Assembly (NCBI RefSeq): GCF_014656435.1
Contig: NZ_BNCK01000005.1
Span: 310,001-374,000 of the forward strand
Source: Thalassotalea marina
GTDB lineage: Bacteria; Pseudomonadota; Gammaproteobacteria; Enterobacterales; Alteromonadaceae
Direction: 5' to 3'
DNA length: 64,000 nucleotides
Of the stretch, positions 55,301-63,427 are shown in pieces. A program made the translations under genes and the position numbers. The number at the start of each line of letters is the position of its first letter. Positions within the stretch are counted from its first letter, which is position 1. A model generated the notes under the pieces. It made no database searches. It saw only the letters and a program-made list of their open reading frames with translations, and was not told where the DNA came from.

Positions 55301-56416
55301 ATTGCCCAAGGCATTAGCGATGAAGAAGCGAGTTATTTATCCACCGTACGTGTGTTTTCAAATGAATCAGGTGATTACGGCTCAGGCACTGATGAACTAG
55401 CCTGGGCAAGTGACAAGTGGGAAACCGACGCCGTCATTGCTGAAAATTACATGAATAAAATGGGCTACTACTTTGGCGCAGATCGAAGTCGCTGGGGTAA
55501 AAAAGTAACCGATGCTAATGGAGCCCCTCTTAACCTGTATGGCAAGCAACTATCAGGGACTGATATTGCATTGTTTTCACGTTCGTCGAATGTTTTTGGC
55601 ATGTTAAGCTCTGACGATCCATTTGAATACTTTGGCAGTTTATCACTTGCTGTGCGCAACTTAGATGGCAAAAGCCCAGATATGGTGGTATCTAACCTTA
55701 GAAATGCTACTAAAGCAAAAGCTGAAGATGCAGCGTTGTTTTTAGCAAAAGAACTGAGAACTCGGGTATTTCATCCTAGATGGATCAAGGAAATGCAAAA
55801 AGAAGGTTATTCTGGCGCAGTTTCTATGAGCTCAAGAATGGATAATTTCTTTGGTTGGCAAGTGGTTGACCCAAACTTAATCCGCAGTGACCAATGGGAT
55901 GAGTTTTTCGACGTCTACCTAGATGACAAGCTTAATATGGAATTAGACACTTGGTTTGAAAAAACAAATCCTGAAGCACTCGCCCGAATGATAGAGCGTA
56001 TGTTAGAAGCCGAGCGCAAAAATTATTGGCAAGCATCTCCTGAGCGCTTACAAAAACTGGTTGAAAAATATAGCGACTTTGTCGAGAAATTTAACTTATA
56101 TGTAGATAACGACAAGTTAAAAGACAATGTCACTGAACTTGCTCAAGGCTTTGGTTTAACTGCGCCACAATTTAATGCTCAACCACTCGAAGCTGCAGCT
56201 GCTCAATCACAATCAAATACGCAACAAGTAACGGGTCAAAAATTAGAGGAACAAAAACAAGTTACGCAAAGCGACACTGATTGGTCAATGTGGTATTCCG
56301 TGTTTGGCATATTATTAATTTTTGTTTTTGGTAGTCTGTATGAATACCTAACAGGAAGGACGAAGCAAGTGAACGAATTGCCTTTAAAAGCAAAAAGTTT
56401 AAAAAACGCTGCTTAA
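52307..56416 (+). CDS. hmuS: HmuS-like CobN-family heme dechelatase, exported and membrane-anchored
   Basis: 1369 aa. Signal peptide (about 1-24, CYATNAYSYS), CobN-type barrel domains with HLGTHGSQEYLGGKERGLS, VYPFIVDDVGEAMQTKRRGRATVISHMTPPFAAAGLHGD and the C-terminal TGLYRDAFPN, VFSNESGDYGSG, SMSSRMDNFFGWQVVDPNLIRSDQWDEFFDVYLDD. A His-rich loop has His735, 737, 742, 744 and 747. One TM helix lies near the end (about 1328-1348, basic tail). HmuS homologues in Bacteroidetes remove iron from heme. A TTG at 52259 is in frame but inside the hairpin; ATG 52307 starts the signal peptide. No other cobalamin genes are near, against a cobaltochelatase role. Confidence 0.85.
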   Translation: MIKFIASLIIAWMCCYATNAYSYSDKDASILFISSAHSNKAKVDLLKKIAQQHPIKWQVSHKAASQIKDILAFEQTISDYDIIVLDGVSERESATTFQGYLPIIATTNKHVIAPGWLIEQRAQQGFNDKQQTAFKDYWRNGGRANYSELLNFISKDIANIAAAQQLKIKAPIIFPSKGLYHPEQPNLISNNLDTFYQWRKPQADQAKVALLFNRASIETEQTQLIDQTIAKLEQAGVHVVPFFFKLSRAAQDYKELLYLENSNEINVDLIINFRNIHWANQRKVEFEQFGVPVLQAMTYYAGNTEAWEQDNQGVDAGMMAFTLVLPETAGVTDPMIVAAKDRTTQELQIIDYQLQHLVNKAINLTRLKYKPNPEKKITVFVWGDTDVGASFLNVPQSLSAITTELHGHDYDIPKQPDSFFTDRVKRILDPFYRKLELEALLSDDLAELMPIAEYQAWFSTLPQSLQDQVTSHWGQPQDNFMAIERDGKDYFVLPRMRNGNMLVMRQPPRSDKKNDENGIYHQGIVPINHFYLAAYFYARDYWQSDAIVHLGTHGSQEYLGGKERGLSMFDQGNLAVWDTPVVYPFIVDDVGEAMQTKRRGRATVISHMTPPFAAAGLHGDIAHLHELMHQYKQLDQGGVKQKTAQQIKDTCFDINICKDIGWQNEQIDADFTAFYHALHVHLEELASANQPLGLHTFGQLADLPLLTSTLIQMLGNDFVKLAAAFEHQYFDVASHQHDDQDHNHSFHGDNAQKLKAQTKLVDKSSHQDLEQLSGYQTTLNYIVKPLLKDAQVKQPVSIDDIDQELLAYINKGKGFFNDMRQIRELTSISDFLSGKYIPVKTGGDPIRHPESLATGFNLYGFDPSKVPTQAAFEQGKELINQMISNHVAKHGKYPDKMAFSLWSIETMRHYGVLEAQALYAMGVKPKWSATGRVIGTEIIPYEELKRPRVDVVLSATGLYRDAFPNVMQRLAKAVEQVAALKEESNPIWRNSERIKADLIAQGISDEEASYLSTVRVFSNESGDYGSGTDELAWASDKWETDAVIAENYMNKMGYYFGADRSRWGKKVTDANGAPLNLYGKQLSGTDIALFSRSSNVFGMLSSDDPFEYFGSLSLAVRNLDGKSPDMVVSNLRNATKAKAEDAALFLAKELRTRVFHPRWIKEMQKEGYSGAVSMSSRMDNFFGWQVVDPNLIRSDQWDEFFDVYLDDKLNMELDTWFEKTNPEALARMIERMLEAERKNYWQASPERLQKLVEKYSDFVEKFNLYVDNDKLKDNVTELAQGFGLTAPQFNAQPLEAAAAQSQSNTQQVTGQKLEEQKQVTQSDTDWSMWYSVFGILLIFVFGSLYEYLTGRTKQVNELPLKAKSLKNAA

Positions 56417-56565
56417 TTCCCCCTAACATCACGCACAATTTGCGATATAGTTAGTCATTACAAAATCGCCACCTGTAAAACAGGTGGCTTCATCACGGCT
56501 CATCAAAAGAACTAATTTTTTAAACAAAAGAACTGATAATATTTAACTCTTTTGTTGAAATACAT

Positions 56566-58038
56566 CTAACAATACTGCACTTGATTGCGTCCACTATTTT
56601 TTGCCTGATAAAGCGCTTTATCGGATCGACTCAATAGTGATTCAATATCATTATCTTCAGTGGTCAAGGCACTAACACCAATACTAATGGTAAAGGTAAC
56701 TTGATGATTATCTGTTGTAATAATTTGCTGGGCGATATCTTTACGAATTCGCTCAGCGATAGTCAACGCATTGTTGGCATCTGTTCGTGGTAAAAATACA
56801 ACAAACTCCTCTCCACCAATTCGACCAGTGATATCAGATTCTCGACTATGTTGTATTAACATAGCTGCAGTTTTTTCGATAACCTTGTCTCCTACAGCGT
56901 GCCCATACTGATCATTAATAGATTTAAAATCATCTAAATCCAATAACAACAAAGCACAAGAGTCTGCATACCTTAAATACTGACTAAACTGTTCATTTAC
57001 CGCTTTAAAAAAGCCACGTCGATTGTATAGTTGAGTTAAAGGATCTGTAACAGACAACGCTAATGCTTCTTGTCTTGCTTGCTCAAGTTCATAAGTTCGC
57101 TCTTCAACCTTCTGCTCCAAAAATGCCGTTAGCCTTTGTTGTTCCTTTTTTCGTTGAATAAAGACAGCCTGAACCAACAACACCGCAGAAAGAATAAATA
57201 AAAAGAAAAACTGCATCGACACCTCAGCTGCTTCAGGGTGATGATGATAAAAATACCCCCACCTTTGATTACTGCCAATCCATGCACTGAAAAATACCAC
57301 GACATTTAAACAACTTGTCGCTGCAGGTGATAATTTTATTGCTGAGTACAATAAAGGAAATAATAACAGCGCCGGCTGTAAAATTGGCAACGACAAGTGT
57401 TTGTAGGTAGGACCAAAAACTGAATAGCAAATAAGGGCAATTGTTAGGATTAGCAGTATCAGTTGAATGGAGTTTTCGACAGACATTTTATGAGGCCAAT
57501 CTTGCCAAAGAAAATACAATGCTGGTGCAATGACAATAGCGGCAAGCGTATTACTCAGACTCCAATTTAATAGCCCAAGATAAAAACCATCAATCCATTG
57601 CAAACCTAAAACATAATAAATACCAACACCAAAAAGTGCTGAAACTAAACCGATCGCTATACCAGCAAATACAAAAGTTTTGGCAAGCCCAGCGACACTG
57701 GTTAATAAGACATGCTTTTTGAATCGATTATTTGTTATCCAAAAAGCTACTAACGCCGCCAAGGTGTTACCAAGGGTTGTTGATATATTGATGGCTAAAT
57801 GATCAAACGAGAAAGGATTAAGATTATTGATGAGGAAATACATCAGCACACTAAAGAACGTACCTAAAGCAATGCCTAACCAAGCACGTTGGCCAAAAAT
57901 CATAACACCTGCAACAGCCACGCCCGCTGGCGGCCAAACGGCAAGTGTTTTTAATATCTCCATGGTAAATGCGGCAAACAGCACGTAGAGAATACAAATA
58001 ATGCTATTAAACTGCCATGGTGTTAAATTTGCATTCAT
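56566..58038 (-). CDS. MASE1-GGDEF diguanylate cyclase
   Basis: 490 aa. An N-terminal MASE1 membrane sensor with about eight helices (1-295, opening PWQFNSIICILYVLFAAFTMEILKTLAVWPPAGVAV) leads through a short coiled coil (about 300-325) to a GGDEF domain with active site GGEEF (408-412), LLDLDDFKSINDQYGH, and an inhibitory RxxD site Arg399-Asp402 exactly five residues upstream. It should make c-di-GMP with product inhibition. Monocistronic, converging with hmuS. Confidence 0.92.
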   Translation of the reverse strand: MNANLTPWQFNSIICILYVLFAAFTMEILKTLAVWPPAGVAVAGVMIFGQRAWLGIALGTFFSVLMYFLINNLNPFSFDHLAINISTTLGNTLAALVAFWITNNRFKKHVLLTSVAGLAKTFVFAGIAIGLVSALFGVGIYYVLGLQWIDGFYLGLLNWSLSNTLAAIVIAPALYFLWQDWPHKMSVENSIQLILLILTIALICYSVFGPTYKHLSLPILQPALLLFPLLYSAIKLSPAATSCLNVVVFFSAWIGSNQRWGYFYHHHPEAAEVSMQFFFLFILSAVLLVQAVFIQRKKEQQRLTAFLEQKVEERTYELEQARQEALALSVTDPLTQLYNRRGFFKAVNEQFSQYLRYADSCALLLLDLDDFKSINDQYGHAVGDKVIEKTAAMLIQHSRESDITGRIGGEEFVVFLPRTDANNALTIAERIRKDIAQQIITTDNHQVTFTISIGVSALTTEDNDIESLLSRSDKALYQAKNSGRNQVQYC

Positions 58039-58167
58039 TAATTTTCGACGTTGTGTGTAAAAAAATGCCTAAACAGATAGATCATAAATAGAATCATTCC
58101 TTGATATAACTTTAAGTATATTGCTACTTATCGATTAGGCAAATAACCTTATAGATTACTTCATGTT

Positions 58168-59568
58168 TTAGTACAGGATTTTACAATGAGTTAACGTTAA
58201 AATTTGAGGTGATTTAAAACCAATTGATATACCATTTTTATCGTCACTTCTATCTTCAAAAGAAACTGTTTGAAGCATACTTCCTGAATCATTCCCTAGT
58301 TGGTATTGGATTTTAACACTTCCATTTCCATAGTATCTTACCTTATAGGGGAACTGATATTTTTGAAATTTGTCGTTATATCGTGGTCGCTCTAGTTTAT
58401 ATTTCAATGGGCACTGTTTTTTCGCTAGAATCCACTTTCCAAACAACGCCCCTTGCTGTTTATTAAAAGGCTCAAAAGTGGATTGTTGATATAGTATGTC
58501 GATTACCCCTTGATGGACTTCATTTATTGTATTTTTATTCCAATTTTGCAGTAGAACAATCAGATATTCATCGTCAATAATTCGAGATATCTTTGAACGG
58601 AATCCATTAATTGCGCCAGTATGAGTAACGTTTTTAAGCTGTTTTTCCCCAGCTCCCTTTCCAATCATATCTATCGACCAACCAAGTCCATAGTTTTGAA
58701 CAGGGCTTTGCTCAAACATTTGTTCTATGTAGTTTCTTTTAAGAATCTTTTCTGTATAAAGAGCACGATCCCATAAAAGTAAATCTCGAGCAGTTGAGTA
58801 CATCGCGCCTGCAGAAAAGACAACAGACATATTTATGTAATCTGCTTGTTCAAGCTGCCCTAAATTGCCTTGGTATCCGGTTGCCATATTGTCAGGAGTA
58901 TTAGTTAAGTTATTTTCAAAACCCGTATTATTCATACCTAATGGAAACAATATCTTTTCTTTCAGCACCCGAGCAAATGACTGACCAGTTACCTTTTCTA
59001 CGATACTACCTAAAATAAAATAACCAGAATTACTGTATTTAAATTGTGTACCAGGCTTAAACGATAAGTCATCACTGCAATAACGTTTGGTAAACTCATC
59101 AACGGAGTAGTTAATTCTACTAACTGCACTTCTAAAATAAGGTAATTCGGTAAAACTAGGAATACCCGACGTGTGAGTTAATAGATGACGGATAGTAACT
59201 TGATCGCCAGTATCACTTCGGTAGTAATGCAAATAATCGCTAATTGGCGAATCAAGTTTAACCTTACCTTCTTGAACTAGTTTCAATACTAAAACAGCAG
59301 TAAACGATTTTGTTAAAGAGCCAATTCGAAACTTAGTATCAATATTGTTGTATAAGGCTTTTTCAAAATTTGAATAGCCAAATGCTCCTTCAAACAATAT
59401 TTCACCGCGATGAGCAATAAGCACCACACCATTGAAATTATTATCTGAACGATATTTTTCAATAAGTTCTTTTATTTTGATCGTTTTGTTAGCTTCAGAG
59501 GCTGATAACAAAGAGCTAAATAAGCTAGTTAAAATAACAAAGATAAATACAAATAAATGGTTAATCAT
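58168..59568 (-). CDS. Exported serine hydrolase, class C beta-lactamase fold
   Basis: 466 aa with signal peptide (LTSLFSSLLSASEA). The catalytic motifs of the family are visible: Ser84-x-x-Lys87 (SLTKS), Tyr178-x-Asn180 (YSN) and a THTGAINGFRS near 320 in the place of KTG. A C-terminal domain (about 370-466) of unknown role follows. Relatives include D-aminopeptidases, esterases and PBP4-type peptidases; a resistance role is not implied. Two genes behind the MSG-like gene, same strand. Confidence 0.86.
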   Translation of the reverse strand: MINHLFVFIFVILTSLFSSLLSASEANKTIKIKELIEKYRSDNNFNGVVLIAHRGEILFEGAFGYSNFEKALYNNIDTKFRIGSLTKSFTAVLVLKLVQEGKVKLDSPISDYLHYYRSDTGDQVTIRHLLTHTSGIPSFTELPYFRSAVSRINYSVDEFTKRYCSDDLSFKPGTQFKYSNSGYFILGSIVEKVTGQSFARVLKEKILFPLGMNNTGFENNLTNTPDNMATGYQGNLGQLEQADYINMSVVFSAGAMYSTARDLLLWDRALYTEKILKRNYIEQMFEQSPVQNYGLGWSIDMIGKGAGEKQLKNVTHTGAINGFRSKISRIIDDEYLIVLLQNWNKNTINEVHQGVIDILYQQSTFEPFNKQQGALFGKWILAKKQCPLKYKLERPRYNDKFQKYQFPYKVRYYGNGSVKIQYQLGNDSGSMLQTVSFEDRSDDKNGISIGFKSPQILTLTHCKILY

Positions 59569-59637
59569 TCCATAACAACCCCTTTAGCCCTTGAATATTT
59601 GAAACTAACATTGAGACAAAGGTTTTGTCATCTATTT

Positions 59638-60102
59638 TTATTTTCTTGCTAACCGCTTTAAATGGCGCTGATTTAAGTATCCATAGATAAAACACAATCC
59701 AGTATAAAACCACACGCTACTAGCAATGACCTGCCAGATATCGATGCCCTTTGACGATACTAATAATGGGATAGCAATAATGCCACGGAAGGTGCAGATG
59801 CTACCTACAATGAATAAAGCGGCGTTTAATAAAGGCAGTTTTCGCCAAATACCTGCGGCAGATAAAGCATAAAAACTGCAAATAACCATTAAAATAGCTA
59901 TCAACGAAGCGCCAAGGGGTGCTAACCAAGTGCCATTAATCGCAGAGTTAATGATTGGCTCAGGTGCACGAGCAAAGATGTACCAACTTGGACCGCCCAC
60001 GATACAGAGTAAATGCCAGATTGCTGCAAACATGGCAATAACACCGGCACTTGATAACAATAGAAAATTAGCATTGAGTTTTGAAGTTACACCGTCTTTC
60101 AC
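59638..60102 (-). CDS. Four-helix membrane protein of unknown function
   Basis: 154 aa with four hydrophobic segments: LLLSSAGVIAMFAAIWHLLCIVGGPSWYIFARAPEPI, SLIAILMVICSFYALSAAGIW, LLNAALFIVGSICTFRGIIAIPLLV and the C-terminal WFYTGLCFIYGYL. IWH...GGPSWY and the LRGI-like FRGI segment recur in an uncharacterised membrane family. GTG start at 60102. Downstream of a long inverted repeat. Confidence 0.68.
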   Translation of the reverse strand: MKDGVTSKLNANFLLLSSAGVIAMFAAIWHLLCIVGGPSWYIFARAPEPIINSAINGTWLAPLGASLIAILMVICSFYALSAAGIWRKLPLLNAALFIVGSICTFRGIIAIPLLVSSKGIDIWQVIASSVWFYTGLCFIYGYLNQRHLKRLARK

Positions 60103-60138
60103 AGACCTGCCGCACGTGTTGAAACAAACGTTTAATTA

Positions 60139-60193
60139 GCATACATAGGTAAAATGTTTATTTCTAAGTGTTTTATTTTTCTACTATGTATGC
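60139..60193. repeat. Perfect 10-nt inverted repeat with 35-nt spacer
   Basis: GCATACATAG (60139-60148) and CTATGTATGC (60184-60193). It sits 36-90 nt upstream of the membrane protein start and just after the MSG-like gene. It could be a promoter-region operator pair or a small mobile fragment; no T-tract fits a terminator. Confidence 0.5.
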
Positions 60194-60221
60194 CAAACGG
60201 TCTATCTAAAGGCGTTTTGGC

Positions 60222-60245
60222 CGAGATTACTACAGCGTAATCTCG
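60222..60245 (-). other. Hairpin over the stop codon of the MSG-like gene
   Basis: CGAGATTAC (60222-60230) / GTAATCTCG (60237-60245), perfect, 6-nt loop, covering the stop at 60230-60232. No T-run follows on the minus strand, so it may protect or process the mRNA. Confidence 0.5.
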
Positions 60246-60784
60246 TCACCTGATGTTGAAGTAAAACTTTTTCCTTCGGGCTTAAAGTCTTGATGACAAG
60301 TTGGCGTAGCCAGCATCATATCGCGATTAAGTTTTAACATTGAAAACCATTGTCTGCCATTTTCTGTATCTTGCTCATTCGCTTCAATTTGAATGTCATC
60401 AATTTGTGCAGGCATCGCTTGGTTACTATCACCTTGGCGATGAAAAGTTACTTCCACATATCGTCCATCTGCTTGCAGCAATAAAGCATCAGGTTGCTCT
60501 TTATGACCACAAAGACCTTTGAACTGTTTTGTATCAACTAGGCCTGATTGGCTGCCATCAGGGAAAAACGCTAATAAATGGTGATAATAAACAACATAAC
60601 TTGCTACTTGTTGATGAGAGCCATTGGTTAATGGAAAAACTTTATCTAAAAAGTTAACCGCATAATCAGTTAGTGCCAACTGACATTGTTTTTGTTGCTC
60701 ATCGATCAAATTGATTTCAGATGTTATAAACCTGTCTAAGTCATGTAGGTTTGACGTTTTGGTTGAATTCATTGCGATGTTCAT
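60230..60784 (-). CDS. Stand-alone malate synthase G insertion-domain protein
   Basis: 184 aa, not a full enzyme. FLDKVFPLTNGSHQQVASYVV (45-65), TKQFKGLCGHKEQPDALLLQADGRYVEV (85-112) and the end FTSTSGDEITL parallel the middle of E. coli GlcB: [46 protein letters not shown] and YTAADGSEISL (recalled). That is the beta-domain inserted before the second half of the barrel, and the protein stops there: the catalytic Arg, Glu and Asp residues of malate synthase are absent. Start ATG 60784 with AGGGG upstream; an in-frame start at 60850 is less likely. Divergent from a DUF3612 regulator. Possible effector-binding or regulatory protein, or relic. Confidence 0.72.
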   Translation of the reverse strand: MNIAMNSTKTSNLHDLDRFITSEINLIDEQQKQCQLALTDYAVNFLDKVFPLTNGSHQQVASYVVYYHHLLAFFPDGSQSGLVDTKQFKGLCGHKEQPDALLLQADGRYVEVTFHRQGDSNQAMPAQIDDIQIEANEQDTENGRQWFSMLKLNRDMMLATPTCHQDFKPEGKSFTSTSGDEITL

Positions 60785-60866
60785 TTTGCTACCCCTGCGT
60801 TTATCGTTCGTTTTTTCATCTAATTTCAGTGTAGCCAAAATTTTCATCAAATTTCACAAATAAAAT

Positions 60867-60890
60867 TTTACATTGTAAATTTTACAAAAC
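60867..60890. promoter_or_regulatory. Candidate operator in the MSG-like/DUF3612 divergent promoter
   Basis: TTTACA-T-TGTAAA (60867-60879), a 13-nt palindrome, followed by TTTACAAAAC (60881-60890), a third half-site. Regulators of short-chain acyl metabolism in this HTH family bind TTTGCAA-like repeats, to which this bears resemblance. Located 48-71 nt before the DUF3612 ATG. Confidence 0.5.
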
Positions 60891-60937
60891 TTATACTAGA
60901 GTGTTTTTACCGCTCAATAAATAAACAAGTAAATAAC

Positions 60938-62467
60938 ATGAAGGCTAATAAGAGTTTATTTAGACAATCTCACTTTTTAGGCACCAAGATTAGAAATTTG
61001 CGTAAACGTAACAATCTGACCATGGAAGACCTATCGACACGCTGCATCCATATTGATCCTGAGTATGCGCCGTCAGTGTCTTATTTATCAATGATTGAGC
61101 GTGGTAAAAGAGTTCCCAGTACTGACATGCTGGAGGTTATTGGCCAAGTTTTTCAAAAAGATTTAGCCTGGTTTCTCGATGATACTCCTGAAGAGTCAGC
61201 TATTACGCCAACAAGAAACAAGCGTGGTGGTGGACTAAGCGGCATGGCATTGGAGCCAAGCTTTCTGTTTACTCAAGACATCTTGCAAATCGCTATACCT
61301 GAATTGTTATCGCAATCAGGAACGTCGAGTAAACAATTTGCCCACTTATTAATTAGAGCACACCAAGAACACCATCAAAATCATTTTCCAGACTTGGAAA
61401 AAGCAGCGGAAAGTATCGGCAAGAAAAACATGCATTGGACACCTGAAGCTTTGATCACCATTTTAAAACAGTTTGGTGTGAAAGTTTGCTGGTTCAGTGA
61501 TAACTCACAATATGTGACAGATGAAACTGGCGCGAAAACCAAACAACTTAAATCTTCGTATTTTGAACCGCCAAATACTCTGTTTCTTAATGAAAAATTG
61601 CAGAAAGTTGAATCTCGTTTGAAATATGAATTAGCAACTTACATTGGTCATTGTGTACTACACCAAGCAAACGAGACAAACACGAATAATGACAATAAAA
61701 TTATTATGTCGATTGGTGGCGGCCAAAGCCATCGTATTGCCAATGAAAATCAACCAAGTAATACACCGGTTAATCCACACGATATCGTACATGCATGGCG
61801 AGACTTTGAATCGAGCTTTTTTGCTGGTGCCCTGCTTTGTCCACGAGTGCCCTTTAGGCAATTACTCGAACGTGGTGGTTACGAAATCGACGTGCACCGC
61901 CAACTAGGACTTTCGGCGTCAGTTATAATGCGACGTATGACCGCGGTTTCCAATTATAAATATTGGCACTATTTTGACGCTTACTCGCCTGGTAAATTAA
62001 AAGCTGTTTATCGTGGCAATGGCATTCCATTGCCTTGGGGTAATATGACGGCGATAAAAAACCCTTGTCATCACTGGGCAGTTTTTAGAGCTATGCAGAC
62101 GCCAATAACAGGCTCAAGCGCTCAATTATCTCTGATGGACGTTGCTGGCAAGCCCCGTATTTATGTTTGTGAATCAGTCAGTGTTTCCGATATGGCAGGA
62201 AACCCTCATGTACTTTGTGCAGGAATTGATTTAAATCCAGCGATAGAAGCACAAGGGAAAGACACAGAGGCCATTGCTAGCGAATTAAGTAGTGTTTGCA
62301 AGCAAAACGATGGTGAATGCGAGGTACCTAAAAATATAAAACAAGAGTTGATGAGTGTTTCTAGGATTTTAAACATTAATTGGATTGAACGTGGCATAAA
62401 CAACAGAGCTAGGCTCATTTGCTCACAAGGCGGTAACTGCCCAAGGCAACCTAACTGTTGCAAGTAG
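60938..62467 (+). CDS. XRE-family regulator with DUF3612 (ImmA/IrrE-like and zinc-binding C-terminal region)
   Basis: 509 aa. N-terminal HTH (about 14-75: GTKIRNLRKRNNLTMEDLSTRC, SVSYLSMIERGKRVPS) leads to a large DUF3612 part with SGMALEPSFLFTQDILQIAIPELLSQSGTS, LLIRAHQEHHQNHFPDLEKAA and HAWRDFESSFFAGALLCPRVPFRQLLERGGYEIDV. A Cys-rich end, CSQGGNCPRQPNCCK, follows. I recall this family beside glyoxylate-bypass genes in Vibrio; here the divergent neighbour is the MSG-like gene. It is likely a fatty-acid/acetate-type regulator by family resemblance, which is inference. Confidence 0.84.
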   Translation: MKANKSLFRQSHFLGTKIRNLRKRNNLTMEDLSTRCIHIDPEYAPSVSYLSMIERGKRVPSTDMLEVIGQVFQKDLAWFLDDTPEESAITPTRNKRGGGLSGMALEPSFLFTQDILQIAIPELLSQSGTSSKQFAHLLIRAHQEHHQNHFPDLEKAAESIGKKNMHWTPEALITILKQFGVKVCWFSDNSQYVTDETGAKTKQLKSSYFEPPNTLFLNEKLQKVESRLKYELATYIGHCVLHQANETNTNNDNKIIMSIGGGQSHRIANENQPSNTPVNPHDIVHAWRDFESSFFAGALLCPRVPFRQLLERGGYEIDVHRQLGLSASVIMRRMTAVSNYKYWHYFDAYSPGKLKAVYRGNGIPLPWGNMTAIKNPCHHWAVFRAMQTPITGSSAQLSLMDVAGKPRIYVCESVSVSDMAGNPHVLCAGIDLNPAIEAQGKDTEAIASELSSVCKQNDGECEVPKNIKQELMSVSRILNINWIERGINNRARLICSQGGNCPRQPNCCK

Positions 62468-62668
62468 ATGGTACTTAATTGAAAACTCTTTTTACATTAA
62501 TGCATTGTGATTATTTTTTGACTTGATTATATTAGTGATCAACTGTACAAAAATTTATCACGGTATTCGTAAACGCGCGTTTTGATAAATCTCTGTAATG
62601 CGGTTCAATCAGCTTGTTCAATATTAGAATAAATCATTCAGGCTGGCATAATAAATTAAGGACAATCA

Positions 62669-63358
62669 ATGGCTGACTTAGCAGTAATTGACGAAGCTCA
62701 GGAAACTTCCCAAGCCAGTGCAATTTTTGAGTTACTTCCCGGTAAAGTGATCGACTTTCAAGTAAATCACCCTGTTCAAGTAAGACTTAAACTTTCTCTT
62801 GTCGGATATGAAACCGGCAAATATATCATTTTAAAATACCCTACTTCAGGCGATAACTACAGCGATGTACTAGTTGAAGGCAATGTCGCTATTGTCCGGT
62901 ACCTTGTTGAAGGCGATCATGGCTGTTGTTTTGCATTTCGCAGTACCATTAGAAACATAACAAAAACACCCGAAAGGTTTATAGTACTGAACTATCCGAA
63001 AAAAATTGAAAACAGGCAATTGAGAGCGCACCAGCGAGTTACCACTCATATGCCAGCAGCGATCTCGCTAAATGAACCAAATCAAAGTAATGTTGAGATT
63101 AATGGCATTATCGTCGATCTATCACTTAAGGGGTGCGGATTTACCTTTAGGGCAAAAAATGACATTGTTAACGTCAAGCAAAGACAGATATTTGTTTGTG
63201 TAACACACTACGCTATTGGTGAGATGCGTATTCCGGCTACGGTATGTAATAGCCGAAATGAACAAGGCCGAGTGAGTGTTGGTATTAAGTTTGAAGAAAA
63301 CGATAAACAAGTTGCGCTGCTATTAGAAAACTTATTTGTAGACTTAAATCTTTTGTAA
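62669..63358 (+). CDS. PilZ-domain c-di-GMP-binding protein
   Basis: 229 aa: N-terminal YcgR-like domain (about 20-110, LPGKVIDFQVNHPVQVRLKLSLVGYETGKYIILKYP) and C-terminal PilZ domain with RxxxR at Arg119-Arg123 (LRAHQRV) and DLSLKGCG (DxSxxG) near 150. This is the layout of flagellar-brake proteins that bind c-di-GMP. Likely links motility to the cyclases in this window; the partner is unknown. Monocistronic; a bidirectional terminator follows. Confidence 0.87.
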   Translation: MADLAVIDEAQETSQASAIFELLPGKVIDFQVNHPVQVRLKLSLVGYETGKYIILKYPTSGDNYSDVLVEGNVAIVRYLVEGDHGCCFAFRSTIRNITKTPERFIVLNYPKKIENRQLRAHQRVTTHMPAAISLNEPNQSNVEINGIIVDLSLKGCGFTFRAKNDIVNVKQRQIFVCVTHYAIGEMRIPATVCNSRNEQGRVSVGIKFEENDKQVALLLENLFVDLNLL

Positions 63359-63381
63359 TTATCGCTCTAAGCAGTAAACAT

Positions 63382-63409
63382 AAAAAAAGCCGCATCAATG
63401 CGGCTTTTT
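63382..63409. terminator. Bidirectional terminator between PilZ gene and sucB
   Basis: AAAAAGCCGCAT (63384-63395) pairs with ATGCGGCTTTTT (63398-63409), with flanking A and T tracts. Serves both converging genes. Confidence 0.92.
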
Positions 63410-63427
63410 CATTAATCAGATAATTGA

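Noticed and set aside
52307-56416. Cobaltochelatase CobN for cobalamin synthesis
   Set aside because: It has a signal peptide and anchor, sits with HmuR- and HmuY-like genes, and no cob genes are near.
60785-60850. N-terminal extension of the MSG-like protein to 206 aa
   Set aside because: The extension is not part of the malate synthase similarity, the ATG at 60784 has AGGGG upstream, and the longer start would lie close to the candidate operator.
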